This document shows positions 1 to 8,774 of a stretch of DNA of 64,000 nucleotides, piece by piece. The position numbers were made by a program, and so were the translations under genes. The notes under the pieces were generated by a model. That model saw only the letters and a list, made by a program, of their open reading frames with translations, searched no databases and was not told the origin of the DNA. Source of the DNA: Photobacterium lipolyticum (GTDB taxonomy: Bacteria; Pseudomonadota; Gammaproteobacteria; Enterobacterales; Vibrionaceae); assembly GCF_003026475.1 (NCBI RefSeq), contig NZ_PYMC01000003.1:310001-374000 (forward strand). The letters are read 5' to 3'. The first letter of the stretch is position 1. Every line of letters begins with the position of its first letter.

Positions 1-249
1 GCCGCCCGTAAAGTGGCGAATATAGGATGTCATTGCGCTGAGGTTGATAGCGCTATTGTGCCAGAACGTGATGATTTTGTTCTTGATTTCGCTCGCTGGA
101 AAAGAAAGCTGATGCTAGCACAGTTAAAAGCGGAGTGGTTTGAAGAAAACCCGAACGGTGGCATGGGTGAAAACAATGAAGACTTGCCTGAAAACGTACT
201 GGCTGACCATATTGAAAGCGTCGATGCTGAAATGATGACGTATTTCTAA
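1..249 (+). CDS. 3' end of an unidentified protein, cut by the window start
   Basis: The frame is open from base 1 to the TAA at 247-249, so this is probably the last 82 codons of a gene that begins upstream. A GTG at 13 is in frame but has no ribosome binding site in view. The C-terminal part is hydrophilic and acidic, with a basic stretch WKRKLMLAQLKAEW in the middle and no membrane segment. I do not recognise the family. The next gene faces it, so nothing can be inferred from an operon. Confidence 0.45.
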   Translation, partial: AARKVANIGCHCAEVDSAIVPERDDFVLDFARWKRKLMLAQLKAEWFEENPNGGMGENNEDLPENVLADHIESVDAEMMTYF

Positions 250-298
250 TACAACGGACAAATGAGATGAAATCTTAGTTGCCACCAGCAGAGGCCTA

Positions 299-628
299 TC
301 AATTCGCTTGAATAGAAAAGAGTGCATCCTCAATAGATTCACTTTTGCATAAAGGGCACTTTCCCGGCTTCTTCAGGCGATCCCGCTTCTTAAAGGCAAA
401 TCCACACTTTCTACATTTGTATGGGGTGATGACCAGTTTCCTGTTATCTCTGTGAATTGTCTTTAAAATATACTCGAGGTTATCATAAACCTGTTTTTCC
501 GAGATTTTAACGGCAGTCGAAATCTCTTTGGCGGTGCAGGAATGTTCAGACAGCAAAATTGTTATTTCCTTTCGTGTCGTCTCCTGTCTTTCAACGGGGA
601 TAAATAGAACTTTATCTTTATGCTTCAT
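299..628 (-). CDS. Predicted transcriptional regulator, helix-turn-helix plus zinc ribbon
   Basis: The 109-residue protein has an N-terminal winged-helix-like segment (about residues 15-60, with a KEISTAVKISEKQVYDNL recognition-helix pattern) followed by a zinc ribbon with Cys72, Cys75, Cys91 and Cys94. This layout matches the COG3357 type of predicted regulators, HTH fused to a Zn ribbon, which I know mainly from archaea and anaerobic bacteria. The start is supported by an AGGAG about eight bases upstream of the ATG. Its targets cannot be read from the sequence; the divergent gene at 848 is one possibility. Family assignment is by motif only. Confidence 0.6.
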   Translation of the reverse strand: MKHKDKVLFIPVERQETTRKEITILLSEHSCTAKEISTAVKISEKQVYDNLEYILKTIHRDNRKLVITPYKCRKCGFAFKKRDRLKKPGKCPLCKSESIEDALFSIQAN

Positions 629-847
629 GGCTATGCTCCTACTAAGGCTAATGAAAGTGTAGGTGAAATGTCATTGCTTATCTTTCTTGTTCCAATCACC
701 AAACCACGATCTTTCATCTGTAGCCTTGTATGCATCAAGTGGAATTGTTTGCTATAGATATAAAAGTGAAGGCTGGAAACAAAAGATGGAAGAGCAAAGA
801 TTATTGCTGTTACCTAAGGTCGGTAGCGTGTTTCAAATGAGGTGAAA

Positions 848-1180
848 ATGGGAGTCATTAAACAAGCATTTATGCAGGAATATTTGGCCCAAATCAGAAG
901 TCTATATTCATCATTTGCTGATAGTTTGCTACTTGCACGTGGTAATTTAGCCGATATCGCTTTGGCTAAAAGAAAGCTAGAGTTAGGGTTAAATAAAGCA
1001 AGCAAGACATATATGATGGCCATTGATGTGGTCACATCGATGGCCATTGAAGATATTATTAATGAGAATGATCTAGTATTACCCACAGAAATTGAAGACA
1101 TAGACTCAAAAATCAGATGCGTTGGTTGTGGTGAAAGATATGATCCAAAGATTGGTCATTGCCCATGTGGAAGCTACTAG
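848..1180 (+). CDS. Hypothetical protein with C-terminal zinc-ribbon-like Cys cluster
   Basis: The 110-residue protein is mostly helical and ends in a compact Cys cluster, CVGCGERYDPKIGHCPCGSY, that could hold one zinc ion. I chose the ATG at 848 over the in-frame GTG at 842 because the GTG lies inside the GAGGTG ribosome binding site at 838-844. It has no membrane segment. I do not recognise the family. It is the second small protein with a Cys cluster in this accessory stretch. Confidence 0.55.
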   Translation: MGVIKQAFMQEYLAQIRSLYSSFADSLLLARGNLADIALAKRKLELGLNKASKTYMMAIDVVTSMAIEDIINENDLVLPTEIEDIDSKIRCVGCGERYDPKIGHCPCGSY

Positions 1181-1278
1181 TCTTAGATAAAGGGTGAATT
1201 ACGGCTAACAAGGTCACATCAAAGTAAAGGTTGTACTCGCGCACACCGTATTTTAGGCGTATGCCACTGGGAGGTTCA

Positions 1279-1917
1279 ATGCATTTAGTCATGTTCGATA
1301 TTGATGGCACACTTATCCAATCTTGTAAGTTAGATGCAATGTGTTTTTCTGACACAGTAAATAGTATTCTAGGTATCGAAATTAAGAATAATATATCTGA
1401 TTACACTAATATCACTGTCTCGGGAATTTTGGATGAATTTATTGCGCAAGTAGGTTTAATGAACCGACGTGATGAAATTCATCATCGCGTTAAAGATGAA
1501 TTTGCGCGTAGAGTTAACTTAGAGCTAAAAGTCACGCCTGTTCGTGAAGTTGAAGGTGCTATATCATTCATTAATCAGCTCAAAGGTCGTCAAGACGTTG
1601 AAGTTTCAATAGCAACTGGCGGTTGGGAAGATAGCGCCCAATTGAAGTTGAAATCAGCAGGATTCGATATATCAGGTATCGCTTTTGCGTCGGCTTCAGA
1701 TCACTTTCAACGAACAAAAATAATGCAAGTTTCTGAATCGCGTTGTAAGTGCAAAAATTTCATATCAAAAACGTACTTTGGTGATGGAGTATGGGACAAG
1801 AAAGCTTGTATTGATCTTGCTTATAACTTTGTCTTAGTTGGTGAACGATTAGAACATAGTAAGCAGATTGATAATTTCTTAATACAGTCTCAAGTTATGT
1901 CGCATATTGGAATATAA
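1279..1917 (+). CDS. HAD-superfamily hydrolase
   Basis: The 212-residue protein starts MHLVMFDIDGT, the HAD motif I with nucleophile Asp7 and general acid Asp9. A TGG-containing motif II (SIATGG) follows mid-protein, and FGDGVWDKKA near residue 175 gives the motif IV acidic pair. This predicts a Mg-dependent phosphatase of the phosphoglycolate phosphatase-like group; the substrate is unknown. A GGGAGGT just upstream supports the ATG at 1279 rather than the in-frame ATG at 1231. The long insert between motifs I and II fits a helical cap domain. Confidence 0.75.
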   Translation: MHLVMFDIDGTLIQSCKLDAMCFSDTVNSILGIEIKNNISDYTNITVSGILDEFIAQVGLMNRRDEIHHRVKDEFARRVNLELKVTPVREVEGAISFINQLKGRQDVEVSIATGGWEDSAQLKLKSAGFDISGIAFASASDHFQRTKIMQVSESRCKCKNFISKTYFGDGVWDKKACIDLAYNFVLVGERLEHSKQIDNFLIQSQVMSHIGI

Positions 1918-2055
1918 TAATATATCAAGGTGGTGCGCTACACGCGGTAGTTCTATCTCAATTAGGATTGATAATTACAGTGTTAGAATTAAGTTTGGTA
2001 GCCTCTCTTGTAATATAAAAAATATCCAATTCAGTAGATTAGGTGATTAATCCGC

Positions 2056-2589
2056 ATGAACAATATTTCTATCATCGAAGGGGATTTAACCAAAGCGAAT
2101 GTCGATGCAATCGTAAATGCCGCTAATCCAAAAATGTTGGGAGGTGGTGGTGTTGATGGAGCAATTCATCAAGCTGCCGGCCCTGGTTTACGTAAAGAAT
2201 GTTTTAAGGTTGAGCCTGTAAATGGCATTCGCTGCCCCGTTGGAGAAGCACGAATTACATCAGCAGGACATCTGCCTTCAAAGTATGTAATTCATACCGT
2301 TGGGCCAGTCTATAAACAAGTTGCTAACCCGAGAAAATTGCTTGAATCAGCTTATTTAAACTCACTTCGGTTGGCTATCGAAAATCACTGCCAAACAGTA
2401 GCATTTCCCGCGATATCTTGTGGTGTGTATGGTTATCCTCATCAAGAGGCAGCAGAGGTCGCACTTGGAGTATGCAGTCGGGATGAATTTAAAGAACTTC
2501 AAATTTATTTCTATCTAATCGGTAATCAGATGGTGGAAATATGGAGTGGTGCAAAAAATAACATGAATGCTGACCGTAACCTTGGCTGA
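2056..2589 (+). CDS. Macro-domain protein (O-acetyl-ADP-ribose deacetylase, YmdB-like)
   Basis: The 177-residue protein is a stand-alone macro domain. Residues 1-35 carry IIEGDLTK and [18 protein letters not shown], the adenosine and glycine-rich diphosphate-binding loops, and a second loop ISCGVYGYP lies near residue 120. These are hallmarks of the MacroD/YmdB group, which hydrolyses O-acetyl-ADP-ribose or removes ADP-ribose from proteins. Length agrees with E. coli YmdB. No toxin of the DarT type is adjacent, so an antitoxin role is not supported. The ribosome binding site is weak. Confidence 0.85.
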   Translation: MNNISIIEGDLTKANVDAIVNAANPKMLGGGGVDGAIHQAAGPGLRKECFKVEPVNGIRCPVGEARITSAGHLPSKYVIHTVGPVYKQVANPRKLLESAYLNSLRLAIENHCQTVAFPAISCGVYGYPHQEAAEVALGVCSRDEFKELQIYFYLIGNQMVEIWSGAKNNMNADRNLG

Positions 2590-2760
2590 AATATCAAAAT
2601 CATCCGAACAAAAATAGGCTGAAAACTCAAACAATGGCGCTAACGTCTTCATGGTTTCGCTAACACTAGTCGCATAAATGAAACAGTTTCCCCATCTTTT
2701 TTTATTTAAGCTTTAATAACCTATAACGGTTATCTCTCATTAAACAGTCCGGTTACTTTT

Positions 2761-3411
2761 ATGTGCGTAGCTAATCGATCTCAGCGTGGAATGACTATAG
2801 TTGAATATGCAATTGTGGCATCGCTGCTATCGCTGGCAATAGCTGGCGCATTCGGGTCACTTGGAAATGTCATAAGCGGAACAATAGGGGAGATCGCGGT
2901 GTCTGCTGGCGGGGGTACGTCAGGTGGCTCGGGTACATCAGGTGGTTCGGCTACGTCAGGCGGCTCGGGTACGTCAGGTGGCTCGGGTACGTCAGGCGGC
3001 TCGGGTACGTCAGGTGGTTCGGCTACGTCAGGCGGCTCGGGTACGTCAGGTGGTTCGGCTACGTCAGGAGGTTCGGGGGCGTCAGGAGGCTCGGCTACGC
3101 CAGGTGGTTCGGGTACGTCAGGCGGCTCGGGTACGTCAGGAGGTTCTGACCACGGATTTGCAAGGGCAGCAGAGACGTTAACTATCACGAGCATTGAGCT
3201 TGATCTGGTGGAAGAAACACAATTAAGCGCCAATTCTTCGATGGAACAAACTAGTCAAGGTAACAGCCAACCGACGAGCAGTAATATTGATGACAACAAG
3301 TCATGGCAATGGTTGCTGGGCATATTGCTGGTATTGTTCTATGTTTGGTTAACAAAATGGCTAGTGGGTCCCCAGGAGCAGAAGAAGAAAAACAGTATGC
3401 GAAAAGTATGA
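2761..3411 (+). CDS. Flp/type IVb pilin-like protein with GTSGGS repeats and C-terminal membrane segment
   Basis: The N-terminus reads RG-MTIVEYAIVASLLSLAIAGA: a class III prepilin signal with the predicted cut after Gly10, Glu at mature position 5 and a hydrophobic helix, as in Flp pilins. Residues 52-129 are thirteen hexapeptides of the form [G/A][T/A][S/P]GGS. About 50 hydrophilic residues follow, then a second hydrophobic helix (about 181-203) and a basic tail. Flp pilins are normally 50-80 residues, so this is a much enlarged relative with a flexible linker between two membrane helices. No tad assembly genes are in view. The next short gene overlaps its stop codon. Confidence 0.6.
   Translation: MCVANRSQRGMTIVEYAIVASLLSLAIAGAFGSLGNVISGTIGEIAVSAGGGTSGGSGTSGGSATSGGSGTSGGSGTSGGSGTSGGSATSGGSGTSGGSATSGGSGASGGSATPGGSGTSGGSGTSGGSDHGFARAAETLTITSIELDLVEETQLSANSSMEQTSQGNSQPTSSNIDDNKSWQWLLGILLVLFYVWLTKWLVGPQEQKKKNSMRKV
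2914..3147 (+). repeat. Thirteen tandem 18-bp repeats inside the pilin-like gene
   Basis: The unit is GGTACGTCAGGTGGCTCG with variants (GCT for GGT at the first codon; GGA/GGT/GGC wobble). It encodes GTSGGS, ATSGGS, GASGGS or ATPGGS. The unit length is a multiple of three, so copy-number change by slippage would keep the frame. Confidence 0.95.
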
Positions 3412-3566
3412 TGGTTTTGATAACTGGCATGTGGGCCTTGCAACTTAGTTTTCGGCTTAAAAAAGAATTGACCAAGGCGCTGTTAGGCAACTTAAGCACG
3501 CAGGGCGGGATCTATTTCACCACTGATAGGGGCAATCTTTATCGTATTGAACCTGATTCACAATAG
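3408..3566 (+). CDS. Small hypothetical protein, translationally coupled to the pilin-like gene
   Basis: An ATG at 3408 overlaps the TGA of the upstream gene (ATGA) and opens a frame of 52 codons. The N-terminal third is moderately hydrophobic (MMVLITGMWALQL), followed by a basic helix and a polar tail. The ATGA overlap suggests coupled translation, but the frame could be fortuitous because no homologue is recognised. Confidence 0.3.
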   Translation: MMVLITGMWALQLSFRLKKELTKALLGNLSTQGGIYFTTDRGNLYRIEPDSQ

Positions 3567-3735
3567 CGATGGTTTCTTACGCAGCCTCATATCCGATGGC
3601 TCTGTCACGCGGGAATTGTGTAATTTTTGTGGCAGGCACAATGCATTACTATGTGCTCAGTAAAATTAATGTTATTTATAGATCAATAAGAACTAGCGGC
3701 CAGGAGGCCACTACATGCATCAGGAGGGATGTTAG

Positions 3736-4752
3736 ATGCTAGTAATTCGTCCGATCACCGAGGCTGATTTTCCGGCGCTTATGCGTTGCGCGGAAGAGTC
3801 GGGGCATGGTTTTACTTCACTTCCAGTCGACGAAAAACTGATTCGTGGGAAAATTCGCCACTCGATGGAAAGCTTTGGCAAAGAGGTGACCACACCTGGC
3901 ACAGAAGGTTACTTGATGATTGCTGAAGATACAGAAGCAGGTGAAGTGGTCGGTACCACGGGTATCGAAGCTGCGATAGGCTTAGATGTGCCGTTTTATA
4001 GCTATCATATTAGTAAAGTCGTGCATGCATCGCGTAAGCTGGGAGTGCACAATGTGGTTGAACTGTTAACCTTTGGTAATAACTACACCGGTTGTAGCGA
4101 AGTGTGCACCCTGTTCCTGCGTCCAGAGTATCGTGAGGGTTCAAATGGCCGCCTGCTGTCTAAGTGCCGTTTTTTGATGATGGGAGAGCATCCGCAGCGT
4201 TTCGCTAAAACGGTGGTTGCGGAAATGCGGGGTGTTTCGGATGAAGAGGGTCATTCTCCATTCTGGGAGTGGCTTAAAGAGCATTTCTTTTCGATTGAAT
4301 TTACTCATGCAGATTACCTTGTTGGTGTTGGCCAGAAAGGCTTTATTGCCGATCTCATGCCTAAGCTGCCGATTTATGTCAGCTTGCTGAGTAATGAAGC
4401 TCAGGCGGTGATTGGCCAGGTGCATGAAAAAACCCGGCCTGCACTTCGTCTGCTGGAGAAAGAAGGTTTTACTAACCACGGTTATGCCGCTATTTTTGAT
4501 GCAGGACCGACAGTAGAGTGCGACCTGCTTAATATTGAATCTGTCCGTCATGCATTTCACTGCTCAGTAGAGATTGGTGCACATACCAGCTCATCTGAAT
4601 ATTTGATCAGTAATACCCGGTTCCGTAATTTCAGAGCCGTAGCCGGTAAAGTGGCTGTGGATAGGGAGCTTAACCGTGCCCGTATTACCCTTGAAATGGC
4701 AGAGGCACTGCAGGTTTCTGACGGTGATACGATCCGGCTGGTAGCACAATAG
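3736..4752 (+). CDS. astA: Arginine N-succinyltransferase
   Basis: The 338-residue protein matches AstA, which transfers succinyl from succinyl-CoA to arginine in the first step of the ammonia-producing AST pathway of arginine catabolism. Recognisable blocks are the start MLVIRPI..DFPAL, YSYHISKVVHAS, the NYTGCSEVCTLFL segment, and HADYLVGVGQKGFIADLMP. Length is as usual. AGGAGG at 3722-3727 fixes the start. In Vibrio and enterics astA normally sits with argD/astC and astD; none of these is adjacent, so this copy is isolated within the window. Confidence 0.93.
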   Translation: MLVIRPITEADFPALMRCAEESGHGFTSLPVDEKLIRGKIRHSMESFGKEVTTPGTEGYLMIAEDTEAGEVVGTTGIEAAIGLDVPFYSYHISKVVHASRKLGVHNVVELLTFGNNYTGCSEVCTLFLRPEYREGSNGRLLSKCRFLMMGEHPQRFAKTVVAEMRGVSDEEGHSPFWEWLKEHFFSIEFTHADYLVGVGQKGFIADLMPKLPIYVSLLSNEAQAVIGQVHEKTRPALRLLEKEGFTNHGYAAIFDAGPTVECDLLNIESVRHAFHCSVEIGAHTSSSEYLISNTRFRNFRAVAGKVAVDRELNRARITLEMAEALQVSDGDTIRLVAQ

Positions 4753-4842
4753 AATAAGACAGTGAGCAAATGGATTTCAGAACTCTATAAGTTGATTTTT
4801 CTGCTAGGTTTATATTTGCCATTGAAAAATTAGAGATTAAAT

Positions 4843-6030
4843 ATGGAAATAACTCTATTGAGAATCGTCCTGATTATTTCTGTGACAACTTTTATATTTA
4901 AATGTGGTGATAGTGAGATTGATTCTGTTGTCATTCCGCCTGCTGTAACACTAAAAGCAAAAAATATTATTATATTTATTGGCGATGGAATGGGAGATGA
5001 ACATCGAAAAGCGGCGCGTTTGGTTAAAGTTGGAGGTACAGGCAAACTATCGATGGACAACATGCCAACAAGTGGGTATTTACAGACGCATTCATCCGAT
5101 AACCTTATAACGGATTCTGCTGCTGCAGCAACGGCATTAGCCACGGGTGTAAAAACAAATAATGGTGTTATAGGCTTAGATGCTAACCTTGGTTTTGTTC
5201 CAACAATATTAGAAGACGCAAAGAAACAAGATAAGCTTGTTGGTCTTGTTACTACTGTACATATCACACATGCAACGCCTGCTGCGTTTTATTCACATGT
5301 TGAAAATAGAGATATGATGAAGAATATTGCACTTCAGATGTTGAATGCAGATATTGATGTATTGCTTGGTGGTGGAGAGGATGAATTTCTCCCAAGATCA
5401 GAAAATGGCTGCTATCCGGAAGCGGGTGAAAGAGAGGATGGAAGAAACCTCATTCAGGAAGCGATATCAATTGGATACACTTATGTATGCGATTTACCTT
5501 CGTTTAGAGCAATCGATACGTCTTCATCGTTAAAGTTACTTGGGCTTTTTGGTGATGAGGGCATGATACGACCTTTTTCTCCTTCATTAGCTGAAATGAC
5601 ACAAAGTGCGATAGATATACTTTCGAAAAAACCAAATGGTTTCTTTTTAATGGTCGAAGGTGGTCAAATTGATTGGGCGAGTCATAATAATGATGCGGCT
5701 AATGCTATTTCCGACACGATAGATTTTGATGAAGCCGTTGAGGTTGCTAAGAAATTTTCATTTATAGATCGCGATACATTGATTATTGTAACGGCAGATC
5801 ATGAAACAGGTGGTATGTCAGTTTCACCGTCATCGAGTGGTTTGGCTAGCGAAGACGGGCCATTTAGTACCGCGGATGGCAGTGTGTTTTATGTAAATTG
5901 GTCAACGAAAGGGCATACAGAAGTCAATGTGCCAATCACATCGCAAGGTCCGGGGTCTGAGAGATTATCCGGCGTTCATGATAATACATTTGTGCATAGT
6001 GTCATGCATGGTGCTCTTAGTAACGACTAG
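4843..6030 (+). CDS. Alkaline phosphatase, PhoA family
   Basis: The 395-residue protein carries the PhoA-fold signature: the metal-binding GDGMGD at residues 47-52, the nucleophile in DSAAAATA (Ser92), EGGQIDWASHNND for zinc and magnesium, TADHETGG, and a final HTEVNVP histidine. It hydrolyses phosphomonoesters outside the cytoplasm. A hydrophobic N-terminal helix followed by Cys21 could be a signal peptide; the residue before Cys is Lys, so a lipobox is doubtful. It has no adjacent Pho-regulon gene. Codon use is more AT-rich than the neighbouring astA, which suggests separate acquisition. Confidence 0.88.
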   Translation: MEITLLRIVLIISVTTFIFKCGDSEIDSVVIPPAVTLKAKNIIIFIGDGMGDEHRKAARLVKVGGTGKLSMDNMPTSGYLQTHSSDNLITDSAAAATALATGVKTNNGVIGLDANLGFVPTILEDAKKQDKLVGLVTTVHITHATPAAFYSHVENRDMMKNIALQMLNADIDVLLGGGEDEFLPRSENGCYPEAGEREDGRNLIQEAISIGYTYVCDLPSFRAIDTSSSLKLLGLFGDEGMIRPFSPSLAEMTQSAIDILSKKPNGFFLMVEGGQIDWASHNNDAANAISDTIDFDEAVEVAKKFSFIDRDTLIIVTADHETGGMSVSPSSSGLASEDGPFSTADGSVFYVNWSTKGHTEVNVPITSQGPGSERLSGVHDNTFVHSVMHGALSND

Positions 6031-6504
6031 TTATTTAAGCATTACTTGATTTGCTAATGCGCCACCGATGATTTTCATCATTGTAATGAATCTTTTCTGT
6101 TTAGTATTAATTAATTCCAAAATACTTAGTATTTTAGGACTGAATTTAGCGAAGTACGCACGATGATATATTTAAATATGTATTTATAAATCAGCAGATT
6201 AGTCGCTTGTTATGCATAAGGATAATAATGTGCATTATTATAAATGCTGATAATCCACTTAATTCATATTGATCGGCATTTAATCTTTAGGAATACGATC
6301 GAATAGACAATTGGGATGCAAAAGATTATGACTAACCATGGCTAATTATGCATAATGCACTTTACACCAAAAGTGAGTTACAACGCACTTTATGGACAGA
6401 CAGCAATCTAGATTGGAAAGAATATATACCTTATACTTCGGCGTAATGTTTTCGTGGTGAATACGTACGCCTATGCTGGTTGGGAATAATTAAGGTGCAA
6501 TTAG
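6031..6504. other. AT-rich intergenic region
   Basis: About 470 bases separate the phosphatase from the cyclase gene. I see no reading frame of note, no clear terminator, and several short AT-rich direct and inverted motifs (TTATGCATAA, TGCATTATTATAAATGC) without known meaning. Confidence 0.5.
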
Positions 6505-8211
6505 GTGGTTAAACAACACTCGTCAATTAAGCATAAAATTGCCTTTTCATTTTTTTTAGTTTCAGCTCTGCTCACCGCGATGATTTTGTTTGTGGTCGTG
6601 ATTGTGTTTCTTCCCAGCATCTGGAGTGTGGAGGAAAAGGCGATTGAAAGCGATCTGCATCATGCCATTAATACCCTGAACCGCGAATTTATACGTTTGG
6701 GCCACTACGCAAACGATTGGGCTTATTGGGATGATACCTACCGTTATTTAGCCGCTGAATCGCCCAATTATGAACAATCTAACTTGAGTGATGATACTTT
6801 TCGCATCGCGAACGTAAGTTTTATAAACATTACAACGTCAGATGGCGAGATTGTATGGGGGCGTTACTTCAAACCTGACTGTGTCGATACCGGTTATCCG
6901 GGAGCGCCGACAGTTGACGGAGTCTGGCCTGAGCGATTTATGACCGCATTAAGTCAATCGTCAGAAGGAGTAGACGGTTATTTATCTACGCATTTAGGAA
7001 ATCTCTTCATTGTCGCCAGGCCGGTTTTAACCAGTCATAAAAAAGGACCTTCACGAGGTTGGTTCATTACGGGCCTCTGGTTGAACTACAAGTTCACGCA
7101 AGAAGTCAGCAATCAAATGCAGCAACCTATTCTTTTTGCCCCGGCTGATTTGAATGAGGTTGAAGTGTTCAGAAAGCCGCTTACAAACAGCACGGATTTT
7201 TACATTAAGAGACTTAGTCTTACGGAGATCAGAGCAAGAGCGCTTATCCGCGACTATAAAGGTGACGCTGATTTTACGTTAACAATTGATAAGCAAAGAA
7301 TCGGGTTTATTGAATCATTGAAAGCAATGATTGCCGCTTTATTAGGACTTACTATTGCCGGAATATTCTGCTCCTGGTTTGCTTATCGGCGTGTGAAACA
7401 AGTGGTGTTGGACCCTTTGTCGGAGCTGGCCAAATCCATGGATCAATTGGGTAATCAGAAGACACCTGTTCCCCTGCCAACAATCAACAATGGTGATGAA
7501 ATCACCTTGCTCTACCGGAAGTACTGGCAGATGGCTAAGAGGTTGATTAAGACTCAGCAAGCGCTGAAAGATCACTCAGCTTGCCTGGAAGAAGAGGCAT
7601 TAACAGATCCTCTTACCAAGTTACACAATCGGCGCTACCTAGAACGCTTAATGGTGCGGGTGAGTGGAAATGTGCTGCATGATCCCAGTCACAAAAAGTT
7701 ATTACTGGTTATTGATGTCGATCATTTTAAAAAGTTGAACGACAATTATGGTCATGCAACCGGAGACATGGTTTTAATCCAGTTAGCAAATATTCTTAAT
7801 TCGATATTCCGTGAAAATGATCATGTGGTGCGCATGGGCGGTGAAGAATTTTTGGTCGTTGCCACTAGTCAGGGTGAGGACTTTAGTCAAAAATTGGCAG
7901 AGCGGGTCAGATCATGTATTGAAACGTTCCGCTTTGGCTCTGATCTGGAAAAATCTCTTCCTGTGACTGTCTCAATTGGTTTTGCCTCGTTTCCGATCTG
8001 CGAGCCCCCAATGTTAGGAGAAAACTGGCAGACGGCATTAGAGCTGGCGGATTATGGTCTATATAAAGCAAAAGTGGCGGGTAGAAACTCTTGGTGTGGC
8101 TATTACGCCGAACCCTCAATCTCTGAAACTCAAGTAGCGATGATACCGGATAAAGTAGATACCCTGGTTGAATCGAAAGTGTTGCGGCAAGTTGTGTTCG
8201 CCGCTAAATAA
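6505..8211 (+). CDS. Membrane diguanylate cyclase with CHASE4-type sensor
   Basis: The 568-residue protein has a membrane helix at about 11-35, a periplasmic region with the NDWAYWDDTY motif typical of CHASE4 domains, a second helix at about 272-296, a short HAMP-like linker and a C-terminal GGDEF domain. The active site is intact as GGEEF (445-449). An RxxD inhibitory site, REND at 436-439, lies five residues before it, so product feedback is expected. It should make cyclic di-GMP in response to a periplasmic signal. Translation starts at GTG 6505 behind AAGGTG. No effector gene is adjacent. Confidence 0.9.
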   Translation: MVKQHSSIKHKIAFSFFLVSALLTAMILFVVVIVFLPSIWSVEEKAIESDLHHAINTLNREFIRLGHYANDWAYWDDTYRYLAAESPNYEQSNLSDDTFRIANVSFINITTSDGEIVWGRYFKPDCVDTGYPGAPTVDGVWPERFMTALSQSSEGVDGYLSTHLGNLFIVARPVLTSHKKGPSRGWFITGLWLNYKFTQEVSNQMQQPILFAPADLNEVEVFRKPLTNSTDFYIKRLSLTEIRARALIRDYKGDADFTLTIDKQRIGFIESLKAMIAALLGLTIAGIFCSWFAYRRVKQVVLDPLSELAKSMDQLGNQKTPVPLPTINNGDEITLLYRKYWQMAKRLIKTQQALKDHSACLEEEALTDPLTKLHNRRYLERLMVRVSGNVLHDPSHKKLLLVIDVDHFKKLNDNYGHATGDMVLIQLANILNSIFRENDHVVRMGGEEFLVVATSQGEDFSQKLAERVRSCIETFRFGSDLEKSLPVTVSIGFASFPICEPPMLGENWQTALELADYGLYKAKVAGRNSWCGYYAEPSISETQVAMIPDKVDTLVESKVLRQVVFAAK

Positions 8212-8402
8212 AAGCCATAAACATTACCAGTGATTGGGTGACTGAAAGTCGGTTGAGTGATTTATTTGTCTTTGCTTACGTGTGAAGTGAGATCTAGCCC
8301 GCGTAGTTAACAGGAAACACTTCCTTTGGTTGTTGATTTATATTCGTGGCATAAGCGTCTTTGTTAAAATGTATTAATATATACAACATAAGGTTAGGCC
8401 TA

Positions 8403-8759
8403 ATGCAAAAAGTTGATATTGAAAAGCATCTGTCTGGTTTGCGTGGTTCTGAGTCCAGTTATCCTTTTGGGCCAGAAGCCCTTGTGTTTAAGGTGATGGG
8501 CAAGATGTTTGCGCTTGTTTCACAGCTAGACGACATCCCAAGGGTTACATTGAAATGTGCGCCTGCTGATGGAGAGGTACTGACAAGCCAGTTTAAGTCT
8601 ATTACTCCTGGTTACTATATGAATAAGAGGCATTGGATCACTATCTTGCTCACCGGAGAGGTATCTGAATCCATGCTGATTGAATTGGCTAATGGCTCAT
8701 ATTCACTTGTTGTCAGCAAATTAACTAAATCTAAAAAACAGGAACTTGAACAAATTTAG
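8403..8759 (+). CDS. MmcQ/YjbR family DNA-binding-like protein
   Basis: The 118-residue protein matches the MmcQ/YjbR (DUF419) family: FGPEALVFKVMGKMFALV near the start, the KCAPADGE segment, PGYYMNKRHWITI in the middle, and a helical C-terminal SYSLVVSKLTK. Family members have a double-wing DNA-binding-like fold; biological role is not established. I placed the start at ATG 8403, which gives the usual family length; an in-frame upstream ATG at 8361 would add 14 residues unlike the family. Confidence 0.8.
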   Translation: MQKVDIEKHLSGLRGSESSYPFGPEALVFKVMGKMFALVSQLDDIPRVTLKCAPADGEVLTSQFKSITPGYYMNKRHWITILLTGEVSESMLIELANGSYSLVVSKLTKSKKQELEQI

Positions 8760-8774
8760 CATAGCCAAAAATAG

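Noticed and set aside
1-2760. Integron-type cassette array
   Set aside because: The small unrelated genes at the left end recall a cassette array, but I found no attC-like sites with matching RYYYAAC and GTTRRRY ends between them, and one gene faces the other way.
2781-3233. Long minus-strand and +2 frames across the GTSGGS repeat
   Set aside because: They are by-products of the 18-bp repeat, which keeps several frames open, and their Pro/Glu/Val- or Arg-repeat products have no signal or start site of their own.
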